This document shows, in pieces, positions 1 through 13,270 of a DNA stretch of 64,000 bases (its first letter is position 1; every line of letters starts with the position of its first letter). Made by a program: the position numbers and the translations under genes. Under the pieces are notes generated by a model, which worked only from the letters and a program-made list of their open reading frames with translations, had not been told where the DNA came from and made no database searches. Source of the DNA: Cryptomeria japonica (taxonomy: Eukaryota > Streptophyta > Pinopsida > Cupressales > Cupressaceae); contig NC_081412.1 in the NCBI RefSeq assembly GCF_030272615.1, positions 541,774,335 through 541,838,334 on the forward strand, read 5' to 3'.

Positions 1-1689
1 AATCTTTATATAATAAATGATAAATTCCTTCGATACTCCATCTGGTCCTCATTCCATAGTTGGATTTCTTACCGTGTCATTGATCATCATTTCCAAGTGT
101 TCGAACTTCAATGGCATCAAGCCAGATGGATTCAACCCAATATTTCTTTGATCTAGAAGCATTTTGGTTAATTTTCTCAATCTTTGCTTTCCCATTCACT
201 CATTGTATGCTTCTTTTGTCTCAAAATAATGAGTTTTATTGTCCTATCCATATAGTCTCTTGATTGCACAACAAGAATTTTTGTTTGTAAAATTCTATTT
301 TTTTCCTTTATGTTGTTTACAATGCTCCTCTTTGGTTTAGCAACAAGTTACTAATTTTGTAAATTCTACTATCTACTAATAGATCTTATTAATTTTGTAA
401 ATTCTACTATCTACTAATAGATCTTGAAGTTTTACTAAAAAAATCTTTGCTCATCTAAATGATGCAAAACTCACACAAAAGGAGTTTGGATGATAAACAG
501 AATCTTTGGGAATAGAATAAAGAGATACCCCAAAAGTAATATGACATGAATTGAATAAGCTGCATTATTCAAAATCTCAGAATGTAAATTTCTCTTTCAA
601 ATAAACTTAGACTTAATATATTTAATGTTCCATTTAATGAATTCATTTGAAATCTCAATTTAGCTCTAATGTTTCTCAATTTATCTGAAACCATGTATAT
701 TTCAAAATTATATGTATTTTTTAATAGTCATCCAATAATAGCCTTACTCTAACCTCTACATATAGGGAAAGTTGATTTCCTTACTCTATGGTTTGGTTTG
801 ATACAACTGCTATTTATCTATCTACAAACATTGTTCAAGCCATCTTCTAATAGGTTTTTCTCGCTTCAGCATAAATCCAGTTAGTTGTAAGAAGCTTTCT
901 GGTGAGGATGTTATCATGAAAGATGTCGGTTGTATCAAATGTTCATTATATTATTGCCTTGCAATCTTTTATCAAGTAAAACATAATGTGCACACTAAAA
1001 ATAATTCATACCACAACTTCTAATCTCGATCAACTTTGTAACTTGTCATCATACATTTTGCAAAGAACTCAAGAGTGATGTATCACAATGATGATTATCA
1101 CTTACAATTCACATAAAACCATGATAAATGAATCATTTAACAAAAAAAAAATTACGCAGTGGTGTAAAGTTTGCATGACTTGTGAATAGTTGCATAATCA
1201 ATAACTAAATTGAATTTAGGATCTTATAGAAAACAAGGTGCAACGTCTCTACCATGGTATATGTCTAGCTTTTTCTACACATTCTTCTAAAAGCCTTACG
1301 AACTTAATGAACCTTTTTGCATCTTGTGGTTGTAGGGAGATAATTGTTGCACAATGAATTCTAGTTCAGCCAAAAAAATGAAATTTCTTCTTGCAATTGC
1401 ATAAAATGTTATCCAATTGGCAATACAAATTTGGAATGATCTTCAAAATTCAAAAAGTACACATATTAATTTTAAGAAACGTTGAATAGATATTTCTGAA
1501 ATAAGACAATTGTCAAACATGGAAACAATCCTTCATGCAATCACTTATGAGATAGAAAGTGACATTGTTGGAATTGATTTATCTATTTCTCAATGGGAAG
1601 GAAGGATTCATGGTGAGTGGTATATCAAACCATGCTTCTTTACACTGGTGGAACCACTACATTTTTCATGTTAGATGTGATCTAATGAA
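1..1689. other. AT-rich DNA without a recognised gene
   Basis: No convincing coding region is visible on either strand. The stretch is AT-rich with short homopolymers. The only structured feature is a 38-bp direct repeat pair at 352-425. The last part, from about 1560, may be a decayed upstream extension of the Harbinger transposase that follows, but I cannot align it. Confidence 0.5.
352..425. repeat. Two-copy 38-bp tandem repeat
   Basis: A unit beginning TAATTTTGTAAATTCTACTA occurs at 352 and again at 390, nearly identical through AGATCTT. It looks like a simple local duplication. Confidence 0.8.
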
Positions 1690-2146
1690 CATTTTCACAA
1701 CATTTTTAGGTTTCCTTATGCATTATTTCAAAGTCTTTGTGAAAATTTGAATGATGACTTGAAGTAAGGTGTAATATCATATTCATTTGCCAAAACTATA
1801 AAAAGTAGGGTCCTTTTCGTTGAGAAATAGGTTGCTATTGCAGTTTTACAATAGTCATCTATGATGACAATGCTTAACATTAGTGAACTATTTGGTTGTG
1901 GAAATTCCATTGTGGTAAGAGTTGTAAAAAAGTTCATTAATGCCTTTTATATTCAATTTCAAAGTCACATCTAATGGCCTAGTAACCATATGGCACTTGA
2001 GCACATGAAAGAAGGTTTTCGCAAAAAATGAGGATTTCCAAATTATTGTGGAGCAATTGATGGAACACACATTCAATTTCATCTTCCACCTAATGAGTGT
2101 TCCTTTGATTGGTTTGATCGTGATCATAATAATAGTATGTCATTAC
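1690..2146 (+). pseudogene. PIF/Harbinger (HARBI1-like) transposase, N-terminal part, interrupted
   Basis: This is a decayed piece of a HARBI1-type DDE nuclease. One frame reads SYSFAKTIKSR, then VEKQVAIAV, then a helix-turn-helix-like CGNSIVVRVVKKFINAF. After several stops it gives GFPNYCGAIDGTHIQFHLPP, which holds the family's first catalytic Asp (GAIDGTH), followed by FDWFDRDHN. The reading breaks at 2146, exactly where a copia LTR begins, and resumes at 37441 in the family's expected order. In-frame stops in the first half show it was already decaying or decayed afterwards. An autonomous Harbinger element would also carry a Myb-like gene and TTA/TAA target duplications; I found neither. 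It could instead be a dead domesticated HARBI1-like host gene. Confidence 0.75.
2142..2146. repeat. Left target-site duplication of the outer copia element
   Basis: ATTAC directly precedes the LTR and is repeated at 37436-37440 after the opposite end. It is a perfect 5-bp duplication, as expected for LTR element integration. Confidence 0.9.
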
Positions 2147-3458
2147 TATTGGCAACAACAATGAGGGAAAACTGAGAGGGGGCGGTGAATCATTTTTCAC
2201 TAGATCTACAAACTTAACCACAAAAATAGATCTAATAAACTGCAGCAATAACAAAGATAAGCAAATAGATAGCAGAGCACACAACACCAAGATTTTGACA
2301 TGAAAAACCATGGTGAGAACCTACCCACAATAAGATGATACTCTACAGTAGTATGTGAAAATATTACAATGGGGAATGCACATGCATTCAGGCACACTGC
2401 CTAGAGCTCACTGCTCACAAGATAATGACCTAGAAGGCTACAACCCTCAAGGAAGTCTCACTAACTTACAATAATATTCGAATTACAATCCGGAAGGAAT
2501 GCATTGCAATAATAGCATCTCCAAATGCCTGATGATAGTTCTAGTTAAGTATAATTGTCTGCTCTGCAACACCAGTCTCTTCTCAATCACAATGTCAAAG
2601 GATCAATCACGTGTTTGCACATACACCACTCTCTGATAATGTATCTACACAACCTTGACACCTAATTAACATGACCATATCACCTATTTCTACAATTCAT
2701 CAACCTTAACAACAAGGTCAGCTAAACCCCCAACTCATAATTACAAAATTACATCACACGATACAAAGATCGACCGTCGGACCAATATAATGATTTACAC
2801 GACATAACATGGACCTAATTCAAATCTCCAAACATGCAACACCACCATAAATCACGCCAAGTTCAACTGCAACACCCTACACCACTAGGAAAACCGCATA
2901 ACACGAAGAACATCACCGATTCAATAAAATCACCAAAAATTTGCACAACAATCAATGCAGATCATCAGGGCAAATAGGAAACAATTAAGAAACACCAGCA
3001 AGGACATTAGAATCATCAACAACAACTACACCAACTCCACTTATAAAATTGTCATCGATCAACATCTGAAACTCAAGAACACTCAAACAACAACAACTGT
3101 CATGAAGAAAGATAACTTGTGGAGCACCAAATCACGAACCATCTGAAATGAAGATACACAATACCATCCCAAATAATCTCCCAAAATCTTAGCACAAGAT
3201 CTGATCACACCAGAATATAGCGGAGGAAATACTAAACTTTGCAAAGCATTGATCTGGAAAAACTAATTGCAAAACCGGATCATCTAATATGATCAATTAA
3301 GCTTCTCAAATCACCAAAACAATACAGAAGAATATAATGATACAATAAATACTCCATATACCAAACCATGATCCCAATAAACTAATATGCAATCACCAGA
3401 GCATGAATATGTTGACATCAATGACAACAACATATCCTAGTAGCAATAATGTCCAACA
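2147..3458 (-). repeat. 3' LTR of the outer copia element
   Basis: This 1312-bp LTR reads TGTTGGACATT at its start and GTTGCCAATA at its end on the minus strand. It matches the split 5' LTR (17402-17472 plus 36183-37435) along its whole length with many substitutions. It abuts the ATTAC duplication on one side and a polypurine tract on the other. Confidence 0.9.
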
Positions 3459-3770
3459 ATCTCCCCCTTTGGCATTGATAGCAACATATGAATGTGAAAA
3501 ACAATCAATGCAAAGAAAGAAAATATCTCCAACAAACTCCCCCTAAGATCAAGCAGATAAAATAGTTTTTCACATGCTTCTCTCCCCCTTTGACAACAAT
3601 GCCAAAGATCTCAAAACAGATAACCAAACTCTCCCCCTTAGAATATAAAACATAAATCTCTCACTAAAACACATAGCCAGACTACTCCATCATAGAAGCA
3701 GCACCAACTCATCAATCCAAATAAAGAGATAAGACTATAAAGTCCACTGCATTGATGCAACTCAATGCAT
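3459..3770 (-). promoter_or_regulatory. Copia 3' untranslated stretch with repeated polypurine tracts
   Basis: On the minus strand AAAGGGGGAGAT abuts the 3' LTR and is the expected plus-strand priming tract. Three further similar tracts lie upstream in element direction, near 3538-3546, 3583-3592 and 3631-3641, all with the core GGGGGAG. The rest of the interval, between RNase H and LTR, shows no coding sequence. Confidence 0.75.
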
Positions 3771-5480
3771 CTAGCTCTCATCAGGAGGGGTGGATACCCC
3801 TAACTTGTCTCTCAAATAGACAAATGTATATGTAGGCAAAGGCTTAGTGAAAATATCAGCAATATGTTCCTTTGTAGATACATATTCCAACTTCACTTCC
3901 TCTTCACTGACTATTTCTCTCAAATAATGATATTTGATTGACACATATTTGGTCTTTAAATGTTGCACCAGATTCTTTGACATGTTAATGGCACTGGAAT
4001 TATCGCAGTATATGACAAGAGGCTCATCATAGATAACTCTGATATCCTTCAACATTTGATTCATCCAAACTACTTGAATGCAACTACCAGCAACAACAAT
4101 GTATTCAACTTCAACAACAGACAAGGACACTGAATCTTGTTTCTTATTAGCCCATGAAACCAATTTCTTACACAAAAAGAAAGCACCACTGAAGGTACTC
4201 TTCTAGTCATCAACATCACCAACCCAATCAGCATCAGTGTAACCACATAACATGAAATCATTATTCCTCGAATACCAAAAACCATAATCCACAGTTTGCT
4301 TCAAGTATCTGAATATTCTCTTCACAACAATGACATGAATCTCTTTCAAATCAACTTGATATCTAGCAGCCATGCACACAACATGCATAATGTCCGACCT
4401 AGTCTGAGTAAGATATAGCGGTCCACCAACCATAGACCTGTACAAACTCTGATTAGCTTTCAGAAAATCGTCATTCTTAGATAATTTGCAGCTAGTAACC
4501 ATTGGAGTTCCAGCCAGTTTGGAGTCATCTAATCCAAACTTCTTCAACACTTCCTTCACATATTTAGTTTGAGATATAAAGATACATTTTCCAGTCTGTG
4601 AAATCTACAAACCTAAGAAAAATTCCATCCCACCTATCATAGACATCTCAAATGCTTTCTACATATCACCAATAAACTTTATGCTCAATTTATCATCACC
4701 TCCAAAGATAATATCATCAACAAAGACTCCAACAATCAAGATGTTGTCATTTTCAATCTTAAAGTACAAATTACTACCAACAATCCCTTTATTAAATCCT
4801 AATTTCAGCAAATACTTATCCAATCTAGCATACTAGGCTCTAGGGGCTTGTTTCAACCCATAAAGAGCTTTCTTTAGTTTACATACCATGTCTCCACCAT
4901 CTGATAATGTAAATCCATCAAGTTGCTCAATGTAGAGTTATTTCTCAAGATCACCATTCAAAAAGATAGATTTGACATCCATCTGATATACCTTGAAATC
5001 TTTATAAGCAACAATCTAACAGCTTCAAGTCTGGCTACCGGAGCAAAAGTCTCCTCATAATCAATTCCTTCTTTATGTGAATATCCTTTACATACCAATC
5101 TTTCTTTATTTCTGGCAACTTCACTGGCTTCATTCAATTTATTCATGAATACCCATTTAGTACCAATCACATTCTTATCTTTAGGTCTAGTCACAAGCTC
5201 CCATGTGTTACTCTTCTCAATCTAATCTAATTCTTCTTCCATAGCTCTCGTCCAATTTTCATCTTTACAAGCCTCGACAACATCTTTAGGTTCAATTTTA
5301 GAAATCAAACATACCTCTTCAGCAGCTAGCCTTCTTCTTGTCATCACACCTTTATTTTTGTCTCCAATAAGCTGATTTTCTGAATGATTTAATCTTACAT
5401 AATTCAGAATCTTTTGATTATTCTAATTTTCAGGTTCCAATGCCTCTCCACCAGCAGCATCAATATGGGTATGTGCAGGA
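3771..5480 (-). mobile_element. Copia RT and RNase H region
   Basis: The minus strand encodes recognisable copia-type pol segments. Near 5060-5194 are [12 protein letters not shown] and [13 protein letters not shown], the start of the reverse transcriptase domain. The Ty1-type RNase H end, with VIYCDNSSAINMSKN and ADIFTKPLP, lies at about 3820-4030. The region upstream to about 5480 encodes the usual acidic linker (HIDAAGGEALEPE). The segment is a broken fossil in several pieces, followed by the multiple polypurine tracts. Confidence 0.88.
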
Positions 5481-5484
5481 TCAT

Positions 5485-6550
5485 GGTGTGCCAAAACAGG
5501 CCCTTAAGTGGCAATGAAATTTCAAAAAATCAAAGTTATGCAACTTGACATGAAAAATTGAATAAGTTACGAACATTATTTTTAAAATATGTAAGAGAAT
5601 CTATAGAAAATTGAATGTATTTTCTAAGCTACTAGTTGTTTTTTGAAAAAAAAAATCCTATTTGATGAAAATTTCAAATTTCAATGCAATGGTACTGAAA
5701 TTTCAGGAAAAAGATAAGAAGTAGGTGTATGTCTAACCACCCTAATCACAATAAAATCATAACATTTTTTTATAAAATTTATAATATAAGTATTAGACTC
5801 ATGTCTGGATGTGACACATATTTTTTTATAATTTTTAATAAAGTAAATAATTATTTATGAATTTTTTACTACAACTTTTTAGAAATTCAGAAACTCCTAT
5901 GTCTGACCACCTTAACTTGGTCAAAACCTTATGAAATTCTTTTTTTTTAATTTTTTCCTATAGTAGACAAAGCATAAGGTGTGACACATGTTTCAGATTC
6001 AAAAAATGTTATAGGTTTGAAAGTTATGAGTATTTTTCAATTAGTCTATCAATCAGGACTTTTGTCAAAATTCAATTAGAAAATAAATAATAATTATTTA
6101 TTAAAGTTGAAATAAGACAAGCCTTATATTGTTGGAAAGCTGAGAACGTCCTTAAAAAACCCTTTTCATTTTATCAATTTTGGCTATAAAAAAAATCGTC
6201 AGCCACAAGTGTAAAGTCTGAAAAATCAAGGAATACTGAAAAACACATTTTTTCAGTTGACTTTCCAAGCTTGTCACTTCCAAGTCAAATCCCAAAGCAA
6301 ACCCAAACTAAAAGATGGAGGGAAAAATTTATGTTTTAAAATCGGATATCCGTTAAAATTAGATATCCGTTTTTGATAAAATAAATAAATATATTTTAGT
6401 AAATTGGGCATAACTTTTGCGTTTTACATCAAAATTTTGATTTTTTATAGGCGTTAGAAAGGTAATTAAGAGATCTATGATATGATATAGGTATATTTTC
6501 AATTATTTGTTTTAAAAACAATTATAATTCATATAAATTCATCCTTCATT
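5485..6550. repeat. Left inverted arm of the array-bearing element
   Basis: The outer 50 bp and the section at about 6240-6480 pair with the right arm. Between them (about 5540-6230) is AT-rich DNA with two diverged copies of a stretch containing GTGTGACACAT (copies near 5810 and 5970), which the right arm lacks. The left arm has therefore gained, or the right arm lost, about 700 bp. Confidence 0.7.
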
Positions 6551-6689
6551 TTTAAAACATAAAAAACTCATGACTTTTTCATATGATTTCCCTATTGCAT
6601 GAATTTTTGTAACAATCATCTCAAAATAAACTAAATAAGTAATTAATAATAGAAAATTTATGAATTTTGTTGAGTTCGATAAATTTTGA

Positions 6690-7779
6690 TAAACCATGAT
6701 ATCTATGTTTGTTCCTTTCTCCACCTCTCTCTCCTAAACCTATCACTCCACCTGTTTGTTTCTTCCTCCCTCTCTTTTGTCCATATTTATACATCTCTCT
6801 CTAGACTTATATCTCTAACTGTCATTGAATACCTCATTCATTCTCTCAAGCTCTACAAGGTGCTTATATTTCTACCTCATCATAATTTCCTCCTCTATTT
6901 CACTCTCTCTTCCCTAAGATCTAGATAAGTCTCTTTGCATTTCCTTCTCATCTCTAGCAACAAAATTCAAAGGGGACAAGGAGAGGCGTAGGGAAGTATC
7001 AAAAAAGGGAGAGGGGGAGAGAGGTGAGAAGGAGATATTAATTGCGAGGAAGAGAGAGTGTGAGAGAGAGAGAGAGATAGAGGTAATTAGGTGGAAGGCG
7101 AAGAGAGAGAGGGAGGGGGTGATTGGGGTGAAGAGAGAATAAGAGGGAGAGTTTGAGATTATTAGGGGGTAGGAGGAGAGGGGGAGAGGGGAAAGTATCA
7201 ACAAAGAGAGAAGAGAGATGGGGACAGAGGTGAAGAGAGACATAGAGAGTAATTAGGGGGTGGGGAGAAGGGGAGAGGGGAGTATCTATAAACCCATAGG
7301 AGGAGAGAGGTGATCGATGGTAATTGAGGGAAATAAATAATGTGAGAGAGAGTTGGGTGTAATTATCGGATAAGAAGAGAGTGAGAAGAGTGAGTATCAA
7401 CAAAAGGAGAGAGGGAGAGATGTGGAGAGAGGTGAAGAGAGTGGTAGAGAGAGGATAATTAGGGGGAGAAAAGGGGAAGAGGGAAGTATTAACAAAGAGA
7501 TGGACTAGAGAGAGGGTAATCAGGGGGCTCTCCCCCCATCTCTCCCCCCTCTTCCTTTGTTGATACACCCTCCCTCTCTCTCACCCCCTCCCCTTCCCCT
7601 AATTACCTTCTCTCTAGACCTCTCTCTTTGAACCTCTCTCCTCATCTCTCCATCTCTCCCTTTGTTGATACTTTCCGATCCCCCCTCTCCTCCCAACCCC
7701 TAATTACCCACAACTCTCTCTAATTCTCTCTTTCCCAAATTCCATCTCTCTTTCATACCTATCCTCACCTCTAACTTTA
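6690..7779. repeat. Pyrimidine- and purine-rich minisatellite block
   Basis: The block is CT-rich to about 6920, GA-rich to about 7525, then CT-rich again to the array. In the GA-rich part a degenerate unit of about 90-110 bp recurs, marked by GTATCAACAAAG-like and GGTAATTAGGGGG-like segments (near 6987, 7195, 7282, 7393 and 7486). It is then mirrored in inverted form after 7525. Open frames here are low-complexity artefacts. Confidence 0.75.
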
Positions 7780-10700
7780 CCATATGACCCCTTAGGTGTT
7801 GTTAGGGGTCATATTGTGTCCTAATGAATCATATGGTGTCCTATGAACCCTTAGGACACCATATGATGTTGTTATGGGTCATATGGTATGCTAAGGGGTC
7901 ATATTATGTCTTAATGGGTCATATGGTGTCCTATGACCTCTTAGGACACCATATGACTCTTTAAAACACTATATGGTGTTGTTATGGGTCGTATGGTATC
8001 CTAAGGGGTCATATGGTATCCTATGATCCCTTAGGACACCATATCGTGTCGTTAGGGTTTGTATGGTGTGCTAAAGGGTCATAAGATATCATATGACCAT
8101 TGAGGACACCATATGACCCCTAAGGTATTGTTAGGGGTCATATGGTGTTCTATGATCCCTTAGGACACCATATGGCATCATCATGGATCATATGGTGTCC
8201 TAAGGGGTCGTGGTGTCCTATGACCCCTTATGACACCATATAACCCCTTAGGACACCATATGAACCCTTAGGACAACATATGATCCCTTAGGTGTCGTTT
8301 GGGGTCATATTGTGTCCTAACGGGTCATATGGTGTCCTATGACCCCTCGGGACACCATATGGTGTCATTAGGGGTTGTATGGTGTGCTAAGGGGTCATAT
8401 TGTGTCTTAAGGGGTCATAGGATGTCATATGACCACTTAGGACACCATATGAGCCATTAGGTGTTGTTAGGGGTTATATTGTGTCCTAAGGGTTCATATG
8501 GTGTCTTATGACGGTGTTGTTAGGGGTCATATTGTGTCCTAACGGGTCATATGGTATCTTATAAACACCTTAGGATACCATATGGAATCTTATAACCCCT
8601 TAGGATACCATATGGAATCTTTAGGGGTTATATGGTGTGCTAAGGGGTCATATTGTATCTTAAAGGGTCATAGGACATCATATGACTCATTAGGACACCA
8701 TATGACCCCTCAGGTGTTGTTAGGGGTCATATTGTGTCCTAAAGGGTCATATGGTGTCTCATGAACCTTTAGGACACCATATGACACCTTAAGACACCAT
8801 ATTATGTTGCTATGGGTCTTATGGTGTCCTAAGGGGTCATATGGTGTTCTATGAGCCTTTAGGACACCATATGGTGTCGTTAGGGCTCGTATGGTGTGTT
8901 AAGGGGTCATATGGCATCCTATGACCCCTTAGGACACCATATGACCCCTTAGGTATTGTTAGGGGTCATATTGTGTCCTAGCGGGTCATATGGTGTCTTA
9001 TGACCCCTTAGGATACCATATGGTGTCGTTGGGGGTTGTATGGTGTGCTAAGGGGTCATATTGTGTCCTAAGGGGTCACAAGATATCATATGATCTCTTA
9101 GACATCATATGATCCATTAGGTTTTGTTAGGGGTCATACTATGTCCTAAGAGGTCATATGGTGTCTTGTGACCCTTTAGGACACCATATGACCCCTTAGG
9201 ACATCATATGGTGTTGTTATGGGTCTTATGGTGTTCTATAACCCCTTATGACACCATATGACCCCTTAGGTGACATATGGTGTCCTATGACCCTTTATGA
9301 CACTATATGGTGTCGTTAGGGGTCATTTGATGCCCTAAGGGGTCATATGGTTTTATATGACCCCTTAGGACACTATATGGTGTTGTTATGGGTCATATGG
9401 TTTTATATGACCCCTTAGGACACTATATGGTGTTGTTATGGGTCATATGGTTTTATATGACCCCTTAGGACACTATATGGTGTTGTTATGGGTCATATGG
9501 TCTCCTAAGGGGTCATATGGTGTCCTATGACCCCTTAGGACAACATTTGGTGTTGTTATGTGTCGTATGGTGTCCTAAGGGGTCATATGGTTATTTATGA
9601 TCCCTTAGGACACCATATGACCCCTTAGGACACCATATGGTGTCGTTAGGGGTCGTATGGTGTGCTAAGGAGTCATATGGTGTCCTATGACCCCTTAGGA
9701 AACTATATGACCCCTTAGGTGTCATTAGGGTTTATTTTGTGTCCTACGAGGTTGTATTATGTCCTAAGAGGTCATATGGTGTCTTATGATCCCTTAGGAC
9801 ACTATATGATGTTGTTAGGGGTCATATGGTGTCTTATGACCCCTTAGGACACCACATGGTGTCATTATGGGTTGTATGGTGTTCTAAGGGGTCATATGGT
9901 GTTTTATGACCCCTTAGGACATCATATTATGTTATTATGGGTTGTAGGGTCTCCAAAGGGGTCATATGGTGTCCTATGACCCCTTAGGACACCATATGGT
10001 GTCATTATGCATCGTATGGTGTCTTAAGGGGTCATATGGTGTTCTATGACCCCTTAGGACACCATATGGTGTTATTAGAGGTTGTATGGTGTTCTAAGGG
10101 GTCATATGGTGTTCTATGACCCCTTAGAACACCATATGACCCCTTTGGTATCGTTAGGCATCATTTTGTGTCATTAGGGGTCATATGGTGTCCTATGACC
10201 CCTTAGGACACAATATGACCCCTTAGGTGTTGTTAGGGGTCATATTGTGTCCTAACGGGTCATATGGTGTCCTACAACCCCTTAGGACACCATACGGTGT
10301 CTTTAGGGGTTGTATGGTGTGCCAAGGGGTCATATTGTGTCCTAAAGGTTCCTAAGACATCATATAACCCCTTAGGACACCATATGACCTCTTAGGTATT
10401 GTTAGGGGTCATATTGTGTCCTAAGGGGTCATATGGTGTCTCGACACCATATGACCCCTTAGGACATCATATCATGTCGTTATGGGTCTTCTTGTGTTCT
10501 AAGGGGTCATATGGTGTTATATGACCCCTTAGAATACCATATGACCCCTTAGAACACCATATGTTGTCGTAAGGGGTCTTATGGTGTCCTAAGGGGTCAT
10601 ATGGTGTCCTATGACCCCTTAGGACACTATATGACCCCTTAGGTGTCTTTAGGGGTTGTATTGTGTCTTGATGGGTCATATGGTATCCTATGACCCCTTA

Positions 10701-13270
10701 GGACACCATCTGACCCCTTGGGACACTATATGGTGCTATGGGTCGTATGGTGTCCTAAGGGGTCATATGGTGTCCTATGACCCCTTAGGACACCATTTGG
10801 TGTTGTTATGTGTCGTATGGTGTCCTAAGGGGTCATATAGTGTTCTATGACCCCTTAGGATACCATGTGACCCCTTAGGACACCATATGGTGTCGTTAGG
10901 GGTCGTATGGTGTGCTAAGGAGTCATATGGTGTCCTATGACCCCTTAGGAAACTATATGACCCCTTAGGTGTCATTAGTGTTTATTTTGTGTTCTAAGGG
11001 GTCGCATTATGTCCTAAGGGATCATATGGTGTCCTATGACCCCTTAGGACACTATATGACATCGTTAGGGATCATATTATGTCCTAAGGGGTCATATTTT
11101 GCCTTATGACCCCTTAGGACTCCACATGGTATCGTTATGGGTAGTATGGTGTTCTAAGGGGTCATATGGTGTTCTATGACCCCTTAGGATACCAAATTAT
11201 GTTGTTATGGGTTGTATGGTCTCTTAAGGGGTCATATGGTGTCCTATGACCCCTTAGGACACCATATGACCCCTTAAGACACCATATGGTATCATTATGC
11301 GTTGTATGGTGTCCTAAGGGCTCATATGGTATGGTGTCCTAAGGGGTCATATGGTGTTGTTCTATGACCCCTTAGGACACCATTTGGTATCATTAGGGCT
11401 CATATGGTGTGCTAAGGGGTCATATGGTGTCCTATGACCCCTTAGAACACCATATGACCCCTTAGGTATCGATAGGCATCATTTAGGCATCATTTTGTGT
11501 CGTACCGTATGACTCCTTAGGACACAATATGACCCCTTACGTGTTGTTAGGGGTCATATTGTGTCCTAATGGGTAATATGGTGTCCTACAACACCTTAGG
11601 ACACCATATGGTGTCGTTAGGGGTTGTATCATGTGCTAAGGGGTCATATTGTGTCCTAAAGGTTCCTAGGACATCATATAGCCCCTTAGGACACCATATG
11701 ACCCCTTAGGTATCGTTAGGGGTCATATTGTGTCTTAAGGGGTCATATGGTGTCTCGTGAGACCATATGACCCCTTAGGACACCATATCATGTCATTATG
11801 GGTCTTCTTGTGTTCTAAGGGGTCATATGGTGTTATATGACCCTTTAGGATACCATATGACCCCTTAGAACACCATATGGTGTCATAAAGGGTCGTATGG
11901 TGTCGTAAGGGGTTGTATGGTGTCGTAAGGGGTCGTATGGCATCCTAAGGGGTCATATGGTGTCCTATGACTCCTTAGGACACTATATGACGTCGTTAGG
12001 GGTCATATTATGTCCTAAGGGGTCATATTATGTCCTAAGGGGTCATATTGTGTCATATGACCCCTTAGGACACCACATGGTATTGTTATGGGTCGTATGG
12101 TGTTCAAAGGGGTCATATGGTGTTTTATGACCCTCTAGAACACCATATTGTGTTTTATGGGTTGTATGGTCTCCTAAGGGGTCATATGGTGTCCTATGAC
12201 CCCTTAGGACACCATATGGTGTCATTATGCATTGTATGGTGTCCTAAGGGGTCATATGGTGTTCTATGACCCCTTAGGAAACCATATGGTGTCAGTAGGG
12301 GTCGTATGGTGTGCTAAGGGGTCATATGGTGTCCTATGACCCCTTAGAACACCATATGACCCCTTAGGTATCGTTAGGTGTCATTTTGTGTCATTAGGGG
12401 TCATATGGTGTCCTATGACCCCTTAGGACACAATATGACCCCTTAGGTGTTGTTAGGGGTCATATGGTGTCCTATGACCCCTTAGGACACAATATGACCC
12501 CTTAGGTGTTGTTAGGGGTCATATTGTATCCTAACTGATCATATGGTGTCTTACAACATCTTAAGACACCATATGGTGTCGTTAGGGGTTGTATGGTGTG
12601 CTAAGGGGTCATATTGTGTCCTAAAGGTTCCTAGGACATCATATAACCCCTTCTGACACCATATGACCCCTTAGGTATCGTTAGGGGTCATATTGTGTCC
12701 TAAGGGGTCATATGGTGTCTTGTGACACCATATCGTGTCATTATGGGTCTTCTTGTGTTCTAAGGGGTCTTATGGTGTTATATGACCCCTTATGACACCA
12801 TATGGTGTCGTAAGGGATCGTATGGTGTCCTAAGGGGTCATATGGTGTCCTATGACCCCTTAGGACACTATATGAACCCTTAGGTGTTGTCAGGGGTTGT
12901 ATTGTGTCCTAATGGGTCATATGATGTTTTATGACCCCTTAGAACACCATATGACCCCTTGGGACACTATATGGTGCTATGGGTCGTATGGTGTCCTATG
13001 ACCCCTTAGGACACCATATCACTCTTTAGGATGCCACATTGTTTCATTATGGGTTGTATGGTGTCCTAAGGGGTCATAAGACACCAAATGACCCCTTAGG
13101 ACATCATATGGTGTCATTAGGGGTCTTATTGTGTCTTAAGGGGTCATATGGTGTCTCGTGACCCTTTAGGACAACACATGACCCATAAGGACATCATATG
13201 GTGTCCTAAGGAGTCATATGGCATTCTATGACCCCTTAGGACACCGCATAACCCCTTAGGAGACCATATG
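7780..13270. repeat. 5.5-kb array of a 20-nt unit in both orientations
   Basis: The whole interval is built from variants of ACCCCTTAGGACACCATATG and its exact reverse complement CATATGGTGTCCTAAGGGGT. They are interleaved with short linkers such as GTCGTTAGGGGTC and GTTGTTATGGGTC. Neighbouring units are often opposed, so single strands could form serial hairpins. Higher-order copies are visible: a 50-bp unit repeated almost three times at 9361-9500, and a segment near 9540-9740 recurring near 10790-10990. Both strands give open frames of the YDPLGHH type, which are repeat artefacts. Composition and borders (GA-rich on both sides) differ sharply from the copia host. Confidence 0.92.

Noticed and set aside
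6914-7568. Serine- and leucine-rich frames on the minus strand
   Set aside because: They are artefacts of the GA-rich minisatellite.
7780-13270. Long frames with YDPLGHH- and KGSYGVLRGH-like peptides on both strands
   Set aside because: They come from translating the 20-nt repeat in both orientations; they lack start context, and equivalent frames exist on both strands.
7780-13270. CRISPR-like array
   Set aside because: There are no unique spacers of constant length, the unit appears in both orientations, there are no cas genes, and the context is a plant genome.
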